This document shows, piece by piece, positions 17,366 through 25,215 of a stretch of DNA of 64,000 bases; position 1 is the first letter of the stretch; each line of letters starts with the position of its first letter. The translations under genes and the position numbers were made by a program. The stretch covers positions 124,001 to 188,000 of the forward strand of contig CAVWXP010000008.1 of the NCBI GenBank assembly GCA_963759175.1. The letters run 5' to 3'. This DNA comes from SZUA-442 sp963759175 (GTDB lineage Bacteria > Actinomycetota > Acidimicrobiia > Spongiisociales > UBA5794). The notes beneath the pieces are model-generated. The model was not told the DNA's origin, did no database searches, and saw only the letters and a program-made list of their open reading frames with translations.

Positions 17366-17662
17366 TCAACGGCCGAGAGCGATCCGGCCCATCAACCAGA
17401 ATCCGAGGTTGGTGATGGTGACCCTCAGCGAGAGAGGAAGCCCCAGGAACCGAAACCGCTGGGCCGGTTCGATCCCCGTACGACCGCGAACGGGGGCACG
17501 GGGGCCACCATCACCACGGACCTCGGAAACACATGCCGTGACACGCGCATGATGCGAGCGCAACCAAACGTCGTGCGCCAGCGGCGAGCCATCGTCCCCG
17601 TTGTGCATCGACAGACTGTGCCTCGACATCATGGGACAAGCATCGTCCACGACGATGACCAT
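17366..17662 (-). CDS. Hypothetical ORF of 98 residues, weak
   Basis: The stretch 17306-17695 otherwise has no gene. This frame has high third-position GC towards its end and an intelligible C-terminus with a hydrophobic segment (LPLSLRVTITNLGFWLMGRI), but the first 60 residues are rich in H, R and C and do not look like a folded protein. No ribosome-binding site is evident. It may be the end of a broken gene. Confidence 0.3.
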   Translation of the reverse strand: MVIVVDDACPMMSRHSLSMHNGDDGSPLAHDVWLRSHHARVTACVSEVRGDGGPRAPVRGRTGIEPAQRFRFLGLPLSLRVTITNLGFWLMGRIALGR

Positions 17663-17695
17663 GGAGGAAACGGCGTGTTACAGGTCGAAGAACGG

Positions 17696-18145
17696 TCAGC
17701 CGCTGCGTCGAAGCACTATCGCCGCCGTGAGGGCATCCGGATCATCCGTCCCGATCCGAAAGCGCGTGCCGTCAGCCCTGATCACGTCGACCGCATCGAG
17801 GCCCCAGACGTTGTACATCCACCCCTGCGGAGCACGTCGCACACCGAATCCGTACCACCATCGATTGCGCACACTCTCTGCACCGACGACCTCCATCAAC
17901 GGGATCGTGCGCGATGGCCTGCCGAGGCCGAACGCCGCCTGTACACGGCTGTCATCGACGGTCACCTCGAGGCGCGAGAACCACACGAGGAGCACACCGA
18001 GAGCCAGCACGAAGCCAGCAACTGCGACCCACGCCCAGGCATCGAGCTCATCGCCATCGGCCCTCATCATGGTCGCGATGACGGCTGCGGACCCCACGGT
18101 GTAGGGCACGACGATCCACCCCCACTGGACGTGTCGGTAGTGCAT
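17696..18145 (-). CDS. Two-span membrane protein with PH-like domain
   Basis: This 149-residue protein has two membrane helices at about 9-22 and 32-55 (WVAVAGFVLALGVLLVWF), followed by a beta-rich domain with RLEVTVDDSRVQAAFGLG, IPLMEVVGAESV and VDVIRADGTRFRIGTDDP. This is the layout of small actinobacterial bacterial-PH-domain membrane proteins. ATG 18145 was chosen because the in-frame extension above it is non-coding in style. Role unknown, probably at the inner face of the cell membrane. Confidence 0.72.
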   Translation of the reverse strand: MHYRHVQWGWIVVPYTVGSAAVIATMMRADGDELDAWAWVAVAGFVLALGVLLVWFSRLEVTVDDSRVQAAFGLGRPSRTIPLMEVVGAESVRNRWWYGFGVRRAPQGWMYNVWGLDAVDVIRADGTRFRIGTDDPDALTAAIVLRRSG

Positions 18146-18224
18146 GGGACCAGTCTGCCAGAGCCGGGAGTCGCCGCGCTGCACGCACCGTGGCCCATGC
18201 CAGTGCGGCAGGGCCGTCCGAGCG

Positions 18225-19037
18225 CTACACGCAGAGTCCGGCCTGATCCACTCCCCGCCAGCAGATCGGCGTGGCCTCGACGGCGTAGAGCCCGAATGGA
18301 CCGCCGGCGTCGATCCGTTGTCCGAAGACACGCAATCGCTCACCGCGAATGGAATCGTCCGGTCCAGTGAACACGTCGAGGGCCGCCTCGCCGAACAGGC
18401 CATCCTCCGACAGTCCGACACTGATCACCGTCGCGTCGTCACCGCCACGCAGGGCAAGCACCTGGTCCACGAGTTCCTCCATGGACCCAGCGACCGGGAT
18501 GTCGCCCGCACGTTCGACCAGCCACGACGTGATGTCCCATGTGTCCGCCAGGGCTCCGAGGTATCGAGCGTTCACCCAGGCCCGGTCGCTCTCGATGTCG
18601 ACCTCCCACCACAGGCTCGAATCGACCAACCGGGCCTCACCGGTGACCACAACCGTGCCGCCATCGGCATCCAATGTCGACACGATCGCCTCGGTGACAC
18701 CAGGCCCCGCCCTCGCATTGAGGACGTCATCGGCCGGGACACCGACGACCCACCACACCGATCCCGGCAGTGGCCCCGGTGTCGGAACGGGAGTGGGAGG
18801 ATCCGGGGCGACCGTCGTTGCGGTGGTCGCAGTCGTCGCCGGGGCCGTCGTGGTGCTCGTCTGCGACGTGTCCGGAGGAGTGGTCGAGGCGGTCGAGGTC
18901 GTCGGTGTCACCGTCGACGAAACAGGAGTTGGTGCCATGGAAGTCGTCAGCTCCGTTGACGCAGGACCCGCATCCCCACAGGCTGCTGCGAGCATCGCCA
19001 TGGCCACCAGAAGCCCGACCGATCTGGCCATCATCAC
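18225..19037 (-). CDS. Secreted lipoprotein with Thr-rich linker and SH3-like domain
   Basis: This 270-residue protein has a lipoprotein signal ending MLAAAC (C20) and then a 70-residue linker of almost only T, S, P and A (likely wall-spanning). A bacterial SH3-like domain follows (DDVLNARAGPGVTEAIVSTL, then WWEVDIESDRAWVNARYLGA), and an uncharacterised C-terminal domain of about 90 residues with a C-x-x-x-x-x-x-x-x-C pair near the end. ATG 19037 has AAGGGAGG at about 4 bases. SH3b domains bind cell-wall peptides in many secreted proteins; that use here is inference. Confidence 0.8.
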   Translation of the reverse strand: MMMARSVGLLVAMAMLAAACGDAGPASTELTTSMAPTPVSSTVTPTTSTASTTPPDTSQTSTTTAPATTATTATTVAPDPPTPVPTPGPLPGSVWWVVGVPADDVLNARAGPGVTEAIVSTLDADGGTVVVTGEARLVDSSLWWEVDIESDRAWVNARYLGALADTWDITSWLVERAGDIPVAGSMEELVDQVLALRGGDDATVISVGLSEDGLFGEAALDVFTGPDDSIRGERLRVFGQRIDAGGPFGLYAVEATPICWRGVDQAGLCV

Positions 19038-19127
19038 ACCTCCCTTTCATGATCCCACGGACGATCCACGGTGAACAGGCCCGGCATTACCGGGACCACG
19101 ACGGCAGTGCGTCTAGCGTGTCGGCCG

Positions 19128-19409
19128 ATGCCCGGATACTTCCAGAAGCCCGAGGACGAGATCATCGACGAGGGCGCTATCCAGAACGCCTTCGATTGGA
19201 TCCAACTCAAGCACGCCGACGGGGGGCTGCGGTGCCCGGTGTGTCGAGGCACGGTGTGGGGCTACGCCGGACGCATCGGCGTGACGCGTGAAGCCGAGGT
19301 GTTCAACCCGAAGAAGCAGCGGAAGCTCGTCCAGATCGCCTGCAAGAACTGCGAGTACGTAATGCTGTTCTCTGAGAGGATCCTCAAGGGACCACTGTCC
19401 GACGGCTGA
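19128..19409 (+). CDS. Small zinc-ribbon protein
   Basis: This 93-residue protein contains C-P-V-C near residue 38 and C-K-N-C near residue 74, two CxxC knuckles spaced as in a zinc ribbon. Acidic N-terminal (KPEDEIIDEGAIQNAFDWI) and basic middle (NPKKQRKLVQIAC). The function is unknown; such ribbons often bind nucleic acid or protein partners. ATG 19128 is preferred over ATG 19071, whose extra 19 residues look non-coding. Confidence 0.7.
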   Translation: MPGYFQKPEDEIIDEGAIQNAFDWIQLKHADGGLRCPVCRGTVWGYAGRIGVTREAEVFNPKKQRKLVQIACKNCEYVMLFSERILKGPLSDG

Positions 19410-19454
19410 CGCAGTCCGCCGAGAGGGTGAATGGTGGCCAGGCAGCCCGTGCCG

Positions 19455-20261
19455 TCAGAGTTCGACGACCTTCGATTTGAGAGCCCCGCTCGAGGTGATC
19501 CAGCACCGGACCTTCATCTGCTCGCCGGTCCCGGGCTTGAGGAACTTCAGGACCATCTTGTTGGGATTGTCCACCGTCACCGTGTAGGTCCAGGCCGATG
19601 TCGCAACGTCGTCGAGTTCGACCTCGCCGTCCACCAGCGCGAAGGTGGCCGAGAACTCGGCGAACACTCCGGCGGTCTCCGTAATGGTCTCGGTGTCACC
19701 ATCGGCATCGCCATCGTCGTCGCCAGATTGATCATCGTCACCGGCGGCACCATCGTCGCCAGCACCGTTGTCGCCAGATTCGTCATCGTCACCGGCAGCA
19801 TCATCGTCGCCAGATTCGTCGTCGTCACCGGCAGCACCATCGTCGCCATCGCCGGCATCATCGGATCCATCGCCTGGCGCATCGTCATCATCTCCGGCGT
19901 CGCCGCCACCAGAACCCGAGTCGCCACCGCCGTCACCACCGGATCCAGCACCACCGCCGGACGACCCCGTGGCCTCGGTAGGGAGGTCCGTGGTCTCTTC
20001 GTCAGCGTCCTCGTCGGTGTCCTCGTCGCCATCACCCTCGAGATCGGGGCTGATCACCTGAACATTGCCCGGATCGCTGAGGGCGGCTCCCGCTTCGTCG
20101 AACGTGTCCCCGGTCCCGCCCGATATCGCTGAGAGTCCTGCCGATGCAATGGCGGACACCAAGGCGGCGACGAGCACGTACTCGACCATCGAGACCCCAC
20201 GCTCACTCGCCCGCAGGCGACGCATGAGCCGCACCATTGCTGTCGTCCGTTCCGATTCCAT
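19455..20261 (-). CDS. Flp-type pilin with Asp-rich repeat arm and C-terminal domain
   Basis: The N-terminus has a full class IVb pilin signal: a basic leader, SERGVSMVEYVLVAALVSA with E and Y at positions 5 and 6 after the cleavage glycine, then a helix. A normal Flp stops after about 60 residues. Here a stretch of about 120 residues follows, built of repeats of the type AAGDDDESGD with almost no other residues than D, G, S, A and E, and then about 75 residues of beta-rich domain (FAEFSATFALVDGEVELDDV, then NPNKMVLKFLKPGTGEQMKV). It is probably a surface-exposed pilin whose arm may bind cations. Start ATG 20261 is a choice among three; none has a strong ribosome-binding site. It lies about 10 kb from the Tad operon. 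Confidence 0.78.
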   Translation of the reverse strand: MESERTTAMVRLMRRLRASERGVSMVEYVLVAALVSAIASAGLSAISGGTGDTFDEAGAALSDPGNVQVISPDLEGDGDEDTDEDADEETTDLPTEATGSSGGGAGSGGDGGGDSGSGGGDAGDDDDAPGDGSDDAGDGDDGAAGDDDESGDDDAAGDDDESGDNGAGDDGAAGDDDQSGDDDGDADGDTETITETAGVFAEFSATFALVDGEVELDDVATSAWTYTVTVDNPNKMVLKFLKPGTGEQMKVRCWITSSGALKSKVVEL

Positions 20262-20379
20262 ACGACAAGAATCGGCACCTTCGCGTGGGGACTCGAGATC
20301 CATCCGGGGTACACAAGGACGGACTAGTCACCCTCGGGATACGGTTCACATACCGTCGAGGACTTGCGAGGATCGATAC

Positions 20380-21183
20380 ATGCATGTGTGGAGGGTCGTC
20401 CGCCCACCCCTCGCCGCAGGGACCGTCCTCGTCGGCCAGCTCGCGCATGCCATCCTCCGCGACGACCTCCCGACGTACGACAACCAGGATCCATCGGGCG
20501 TGTTCGGGCCACCCGACGCTCCACCACTCACCATCGCCTTCGTCGGCGACAGTTCCGTGACCGCCCCCGGTGTCGATCCCCTGGATGACTCCTGGGTACG
20601 CCAGGTCGCCTTCCACCTCGCCTCGCGCTACCGGGTCGACGTGAAGATCATGGCCGTGGGCGGATCCAAGGTACGCGACGTACTGGAGAACCAGCTCGGC
20701 GCAGCCCTCGCGACCAATCCCGACATCGTGTATGTCTCGGTGGGGTCCAACGATGCGCTCCGGGGCACGTCGGTGCGGGCATTCGAGCGTGACTACCGGG
20801 AGTTGGTCACGATCCTCCATGGTCGGGTCGCTGCCGTCGGTCTCTCAGGAATCGGCGACCTCGGAACGATTCCCCGGATCCCGGCGCTCGCCCAGGGCGT
20901 CGTGCGCCTCCGCTCCCGATCGATCGATCACGCCGTCGCACGGGTGGCGCGGGACTTCCCCCGCACCGTCAAGTCCAACGCATGGGACGTGATGGAGCGC
21001 AGATTTCGCGAGGAACCCGAGATGTTCGCCGGTGACCTGTTCCATGCGTCGGCCCCAGGACACCTCGTGTTCGCCGAGGTGGCACGACCCGTCGCCGATC
21101 GCCTCGTCGAGATCTGGGAAGCACACCGTCGACAGGGTCCCGACAGCGACGCGGTCAGACCGTCTGATCCAGGAAGTGCTTGA
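20380..21183 (+). CDS. SGNH/GDSL-family hydrolase
   Basis: This 267-residue protein has all SGNH blocks: block I GDS with S58, block II glycine in AVGGSKV, block III GSND with N124 and block V D-L-F-H with D218 and H221. The first 28 residues include a short hydrophobic segment (LAAGTVLVGQLAHAI) that may be a membrane anchor or signal. The family covers lipases, esterases and acyl-transferring enzymes acting on lipids or sugars. It overlaps the convergent udk gene by 29 bases. Confidence 0.85.
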   Translation: MHVWRVVRPPLAAGTVLVGQLAHAILRDDLPTYDNQDPSGVFGPPDAPPLTIAFVGDSSVTAPGVDPLDDSWVRQVAFHLASRYRVDVKIMAVGGSKVRDVLENQLGAALATNPDIVYVSVGSNDALRGTSVRAFERDYRELVTILHGRVAAVGLSGIGDLGTIPRIPALAQGVVRLRSRSIDHAVARVARDFPRTVKSNAWDVMERRFREEPEMFAGDLFHASAPGHLVFAEVARPVADRLVEIWEAHRRQGPDSDAVRPSDPGSA

Positions 21184-21835
21184 TCATCGATGACACGGTC
21201 CCGATCGCACCAGCGTTGATGCCCTCGGGGATGATGATGTCGGCGTAGCGCTTCGATGGTTCCACGAACTGGTAGTGCATCGGTCGCACCGTCTTTTCGT
21301 ACTGGCGCAACACCGACTCGACCGTTCGGCCGCGTTCGAGGATGTCTCGCTGGAGTCGGCGGATCAGCCGCACGTCGGGTTCGGTGTCGATGTAGACCCG
21401 CACATCGAACAGCTTTCGCAGATCCTTGTCCGCAAGCACGAGTATGCCCTCGACGATCACCGCCGGTTCGGGGACGATGGTGACGGTCTTCGTGGTGCGG
21501 GTGTGGCTCGAGAAGTCGTACACGGGCCGCTCTATCGGTTGACCGTTGCGGAGGGCATCGAGGTGCTCGATCAGCAACTCGTTCTCGATCGAGTCGGGAT
21601 GGTCATAGTTGATCTTCGTGCGGTCCTCGAACGCGAGGTGCTGCTGGTCGCGGTAGTAGGCATCCTGCTGCAGGTACACCACCGAGTCGCGGCCCACGAG
21701 GTCGACCACGGACTGGGCGATCGTCGTCTTGCCCGAACCGGATCCTCCGGCGATCGCGATGAACAGGGGTCGCCAGTCCCCCACGGTGGGACCGAACTGA
21801 TGGGCCGCGAGGATGTCAGCTACGTCGATCGTCAT
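21155..21835 (-). CDS. udk: Uridine kinase
   Basis: This 226-residue cytoplasmic kinase phosphorylates uridine and cytidine with ATP or GTP in pyrimidine salvage. The P-loop AGGSGSGKTT is at about 29-38; the family motifs LQQDAYYRDQ, NYDHPDSIENELL, PVYDFSSHTR and VIVEGILVL are present, as is the lid region RLIRRLQRDILERGRT. Start ATG 21835 is preferred; an in-frame GTG-type start 18 bases earlier is possible. Single gene, convergent with the SGNH hydrolase. Confidence 0.93.
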   Translation of the reverse strand: MTIDVADILAAHQFGPTVGDWRPLFIAIAGGSGSGKTTIAQSVVDLVGRDSVVYLQQDAYYRDQQHLAFEDRTKINYDHPDSIENELLIEHLDALRNGQPIERPVYDFSSHTRTTKTVTIVPEPAVIVEGILVLADKDLRKLFDVRVYIDTEPDVRLIRRLQRDILERGRTVESVLRQYEKTVRPMHYQFVEPSKRYADIIIPEGINAGAIGTVSSMIKHFLDQTV

Positions 21836-21927
21836 CGGACCGGACGGTACCAAGGCCGATGGGGGATCACCACGTGATCGCGATGTCGGTCTCTACCCGG
21901 GTATCCGCCGCCCACGGCGGCGGAGGC

Positions 21928-22707
21928 TCACTTCGCCGTGCGGAGTGTCACGTCCCCGGAGAACGAGTTCACGGTGAGGTTCATGGACCCGACCCGCGGT
22001 CCCGGCGTCGGCTCGATGCGGTTCCGGAAGTCGCCAGAAAGCGTCTTGACCGCAGCCTTCACCACCATGCCCGATACGAGACCGATCCCGACGTCGCCGG
22101 ACATCGTCTTGATCTCCAGGTCGCTGCCCGCAAAACGACGCACCCGGATGTCCCCTGTCGCGGATTTGATGCGAGCAGCCTCGGACACATCCCCGAGGTA
22201 CACATCACCAGCGGCGGTCGACACCGTGATCTCTGACACGGCATCGACACGGACGTCTCCTGCGGCCGACGACACCTTTGCCAGGCCACTCAGGCTCCCG
22301 AGTCGCACGTCGCCCGCACCGACTCGGACCTCGGTCGTGCCCGACACATCGTCGACGCGTATATCGCCGCTTCCGAGCTGCACCTCGATGTCCCGCACCG
22401 CAACGCCCATCACGGCGACGTCACCCGCGCCGAGATCGATCGTGAGGTCGAGGTTCCTCGGCATCGTGACGACGGTGTCGATCGAACCTCCGCGCAACCA
22501 ACGGCGGCGCTTCGCTGCTGTGGCACGAACGGCGATGGCTTCGGCCGATGCGTCGACGTCGAGTGCGTCGAGCGCGTCAGCGCTGCCGGACATCGCGATC
22601 ACGACCGTTCCCTCGGGCCCTTCCTTGCACCGGATGTCACCTGCAGGGATCGCCAATGCGACGAGTCCTCCGGACACGATCTCATGGGTCTCGATGCGTT
22701 CGGTCAT
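21928..22707 (-). CDS. DUF4097-family beta-helix protein
   Basis: This 259-residue protein shows a series of about 20-residue strands built on G-D-V and S-A-A/T-G-D-V motifs (LGAGDVAVMGV, LGSGDIRVDDV, VGAGDVRLGSL, SAAGDVRVDAV, TAAGDVYLGDV, SATGDIRVRRF, TMSGDVGIGLV). Such repeats form a right-handed beta helix in the DUF4097 family. There is no signal peptide. Its ATG overlaps the stop of the ribbon-helix-helix gene as ATGA, a pairing seen in many Actinobacteria. The function is unknown. Confidence 0.82.
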   Translation of the reverse strand: MTERIETHEIVSGGLVALAIPAGDIRCKEGPEGTVVIAMSGSADALDALDVDASAEAIAVRATAAKRRRWLRGGSIDTVVTMPRNLDLTIDLGAGDVAVMGVAVRDIEVQLGSGDIRVDDVSGTTEVRVGAGDVRLGSLSGLAKVSSAAGDVRVDAVSEITVSTAAGDVYLGDVSEAARIKSATGDIRVRRFAGSDLEIKTMSGDVGIGLVSGMVVKAAVKTLSGDFRNRIEPTPGPRVGSMNLTVNSFSGDVTLRTAK

Positions 22708-23153
22708 GTCTCGATCGTCCCTGTGAACGTCGAGCGCGAGGATCGCTTCCCCGCCCGCGTCGTGGACGTCAGCGCTCGCACCACGAAGGTGTTGACCGAG
22801 TCCCCCAAACCCTGGGCGGCCTCCTCGAGGTCCTCCTTGAGGTCCTCCGGCAGGCGAACCGTCATCCGGGCATCCAACTCCTCGGACGCGACGGTGACGA
22901 CATCGTCGATGGTGTGCACGACGAGCGTCGGTTGGCCGTGGGCGAGCACCACATCGATACGACGGTCATCGAGTTGCGCCCCGACCTCCGACGCGGCCTG
23001 TTCGGCGAGCGCCATCCCTGCCTGGCGCAGGGCCGGTTCGATGACCTGCAACATCGCCTCACCTGCGGCCTCGACCGACGGGTCGTCCCCCGCCATGCGT
23101 AGCTGGCCATAGATGATGGCGTTGATCTGTCCTACCACTCCGTCGATGTCCAT
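22704..23153 (-). CDS. Ribbon-helix-helix protein paired with DUF4097
   Basis: This 149-residue protein has at its C-terminal side (about 96-130) a ribbon-helix-helix element: MTVRLPEDLKEDLEEAAQGL then SVNTFVVRALTS. The N-terminal 90 residues are helical and acidic and may form the dimer or ligand domain. It probably regulates transcription; the direct-repeat-rich promoter 200 bases upstream (23350-23388) is a candidate operator. ATG 23153 follows AGGCAGGGA. Coupled by ATGA to the DUF4097 gene. Confidence 0.75.
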   Translation of the reverse strand: MDIDGVVGQINAIIYGQLRMAGDDPSVEAAGEAMLQVIEPALRQAGMALAEQAASEVGAQLDDRRIDVVLAHGQPTLVVHTIDDVVTVASEELDARMTVRLPEDLKEDLEEAAQGLGDSVNTFVVRALTSTTRAGKRSSRSTFTGTIET

Positions 23154-23197
23154 CGGTTCCCTGCCTTTGGTTGCCCGCATGATGTCTCGATGATGTC

Positions 23198-23320
23198 TCA
23201 GTGTGCTTGATCGTCCACGGTGCGCACCAGATGCATCCCCCTCTTCGGGATGGTCGACCGGTGTTCGAGCCGTGATGCCCGTATCGCTTCGACGCTGTCC
23301 GGGTTGTTGTACCACAACAT
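23198..23320 (-). CDS. Very small protein at head of the RHH/DUF4097 operon
   Basis: This 40-residue product opens MLWYNNPDSVEAIRASRLEH and ends HLVRTVDDQAH. ATG 23320 has GGAAGG at about 6 bases and it lies just downstream of the candidate promoter, 44 bases before the RHH gene. No motif recognised. The good ribosome-binding site and conserved codon style support translation, but comparative evidence is needed. Confidence 0.5.
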   Translation of the reverse strand: MLWYNNPDSVEAIRASRLEHRSTIPKRGMHLVRTVDDQAH

Positions 23321-23349
23321 GAGGCTTCCTTCCGCCATTGCTGTCTTGG

Positions 23350-23388
23350 TGATGTCATCATGATGTCACATTGACGATGGCATGTCAA
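23350..23388 (-). promoter_or_regulatory. Candidate promoter with TGATGTCA direct repeats
   Basis: On the minus strand, TTGACA (complement of 23383-23388) is followed 17 bases later by CATCAT (complement of 23360-23365). The -10 region lies in TGATGTCATCATGATGTCA (23350-23368), where TGATGTCA occurs twice; related TGATGTCT units recur at 23180-23198. Ribbon-helix-helix proteins bind such short repeats, so autoregulation by the downstream gene is plausible but inferred. Confidence 0.5.
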
Positions 23389-23436
23389 GCCCGTAGCGAC
23401 GAATGATCCGGTACCCTTGCGATCAACCCACCAACC

Positions 23437-23522
23437 ACACCGGGGAGCTCGCACGTCGGGCTGAGAGGGTGCACCCGCACCGACCCGTTGAACCTGAGAC
23501 TGGATAATGCCAGCGGAGGAAG
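23437..23522 (+). ncRNA. TPP riboswitch (THI element)
   Basis: The conserved aptamer pieces are all present in order: GGGGAGCT at 23442-23449, the pyrimidine-sensor loop CTGAGAGGGT at 23461-23470, then GACCCGTTGAACCTGA (23482-23497) and CTGGATAATGCCAGCG (23500-23515). The closing P1 strand runs into GGAGGA (23516-23521), which is also the ribosome-binding site of the next gene. Thiamine pyrophosphate binding would therefore hide the site and repress translation. Confidence 0.93.
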
Positions 23523-23524
23523 CC

Positions 23525-24160
23525 GTGGAACCCACCATCGTGACGGTCATCGCAGGCGGCGAAGTCCTCCTTCCGCCGAACCCCGACCCCCGTGCCTTCG
23601 TGATCGCCGCGGACTCCGGGTACGACAACGCCCTGGCCCATGGCATCGAAGCAGACCTCCTCGTCGGTGACATGGACTCCGTGTCACCCGAGGGCCTCGT
23701 GCATGCCGAGGCACGCGGCATCCCCGTCGTTCGCCACAGCATCGACAAGGACGAAACCGATCTCGAGCTCGCGCTCGCCGCGGCCATCGACCGCGGCGCC
23801 ACCCGGATCGACATCCACGGTGGCGAAGGTGGCACGATCGCCCATCTCCTGGGCGTGGCCATGGGCCTCACGTCGCTGCGGTGGGCCGACACCGAGGTGA
23901 CGTGGCACACAGCCACCGGGCGCGTGCGCGTCGCTCGCCCCGGCCATCCCGTCACCGTGAGCGGCGCCGAGGGACGAGCACTCAGCGTCATCCCGGTCGA
24001 TGATCTACGTGGCGTGGAGGTCACCGGCACACGGTGGCAACTCGAGAACGAGGACCTCGCCGCCGGAAGCACACGGGGAGTCAGCAACGAGATCACCCAC
24101 GACACCGCCATCGTCTCCATCCGTGACGGTGTCGGTCTCGTCATCATCGAAGGAACATGA
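23525..24160 (+). CDS. Thiamine pyrophosphokinase
   Basis: This 211-residue enzyme transfers pyrophosphate from ATP to thiamine to make TPP. Key motifs are IAADSGYDNALAHGIEADLLVGDMDSVS (in pieces: ADSG, GDMDS) and HSIDKDETDLELAL, which hold the metal- and ATP-binding acidic residues of the Thi80 family; a GGEGGTIAHLLG loop follows. The C-terminal half is the thiamine-binding beta domain. GTG 23525 follows GGAGGA directly and lies beyond the riboswitch; an ATG at 23507 is inside the aptamer. The stop overlaps the next gene as ATGA. Confidence 0.87.
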   Translation: MEPTIVTVIAGGEVLLPPNPDPRAFVIAADSGYDNALAHGIEADLLVGDMDSVSPEGLVHAEARGIPVVRHSIDKDETDLELALAAAIDRGATRIDIHGGEGGTIAHLLGVAMGLTSLRWADTEVTWHTATGRVRVARPGHPVTVSGAEGRALSVIPVDDLRGVEVTGTRWQLENEDLAAGSTRGVSNEITHDTAIVSIRDGVGLVIIEGT

Positions 24161-25215
24161 CCATGCGCAAGAACATCGCACATACGGCAACACGCACGAG
24201 GGCGTGGATCACGCTCGCACTCGCCGTGATGCTCTTGGCCACCGCCTGTACCGACGACTCGGGTGATTCCGAGATCGTCCTGCTCACCCATGACTCATTC
24301 GCGCTGAGTGAGGGGCTCCTCGAGGCGTTCACGAACGAGACGGGCATCACGGTGACCCTCCAGACCGCCGGGGATGCGGGGTCGGTGGTCAATCAGGCGA
24401 TCCTGACGAAGGACAACCCGATCGCAGACGTCCTCTACGGCATCGACACGACGTTCTTGTCACGCGCCATCGACGAGGGCATCTTCGTCCCCTACCGATC
24501 CCCCGCGGTCGATGCCGTGGCCGAAGGCCTCCTTCCCGCGTCGGATGCGGTGACCCCCATCAACTACGGCGACGTCTGCATCAACTACGACATTCCTGCG
24601 CTCGCATCGCTCGGCCTCGAACCCCCACAGGACCTCACCGACCTGGCGGCGCCGGAGTACCGAGGACTGCTCGTGGTTCAGGATCCCGCAACCTCCTCCC
24701 CAGGGCTCGCGTTCCTGTTGCTGACCATCGAGGCGTTCGGCGACCCCGGATGGCAGGCGTACTGGGAGAGCCTCTTCGCCAACGATGTGGAGGTCGCCTC
24801 CGACTGGACCCAGGCCTACAACACCGAGTTCACCCGTTCCGGCGGAACACGACCGCTGGTCGTGTCGTACGCCTCGTCGCCTCCGGCGGAAGTCCTCTTC
24901 GGCGAGCTCGACGAGGCACCGACCGGTGTCATGGAGACGACGTGTTACCGACAGGTGGAGTACGCAGGCATCCTGGACGGAACCCGTTCCGTGGCCTCGA
25001 GCCGGAAGCTCATCGACTATCTACTGTCGATCCCCGTTCAGGAGGACGTGCCACTCTCGATGTTCGTGTATCCGGCGAACACGGAGGCCACGCTCCCCGA
25101 CGTGTTCGTGCAACACACGACCTTCCCGGCGAACCCGGTCACCATGGAACCAGACCGCATCCAACAGAACAGGGAACGATGGATCGAGGAATGGACCGCG
25201 ATCGCACGGTCGTGA
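24157..25215 (+). CDS. thiB: Thiamine ABC transporter substrate-binding lipoprotein
   Basis: This 352-residue protein has a lipoprotein signal ending LLATAC with C31. The type II periplasmic-binding fold is recognisable (IVLLTHDSFALSEGLLEAF, then NPIADVLYGIDTTFLSRA, and NYGDVCINYD), closely following the ThiB pattern. It captures thiamine or its phosphates outside the cell and hands it to ThiP. Coupling to the kinase gene by ATGA, and position under the TPP riboswitch, make the assignment firm. Confidence 0.9.
   Translation: MTMRKNIAHTATRTRAWITLALAVMLLATACTDDSGDSEIVLLTHDSFALSEGLLEAFTNETGITVTLQTAGDAGSVVNQAILTKDNPIADVLYGIDTTFLSRAIDEGIFVPYRSPAVDAVAEGLLPASDAVTPINYGDVCINYDIPALASLGLEPPQDLTDLAAPEYRGLLVVQDPATSSPGLAFLLLTIEAFGDPGWQAYWESLFANDVEVASDWTQAYNTEFTRSGGTRPLVVSYASSPPAEVLFGELDEAPTGVMETTCYRQVEYAGILDGTRSVASSRKLIDYLLSIPVQEDVPLSMFVYPANTEATLPDVFVQHTTFPANPVTMEPDRIQQNRERWIEEWTAIARS

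Noticed and set aside
17455..17480. Sequence GGTTCGATCCCCG resembling a tRNA T-loop
   Set aside because: The flanks cannot form the 5-bp T-stem or an acceptor stem, and no anticodon arm is found.
23371..23417. Plus-strand promoter TTGACG/TACCCT for the riboswitch operon
   Set aside because: The spacing between the two hexamers is far too long and no alternative -35 fits; a promoter must exist but cannot be placed with confidence.
24750..25178. N-terminal 140-residue extension of ThiP
   Set aside because: It overlaps thiB out of frame and has mirrored composition; thiP starts at 25179 or 25191.
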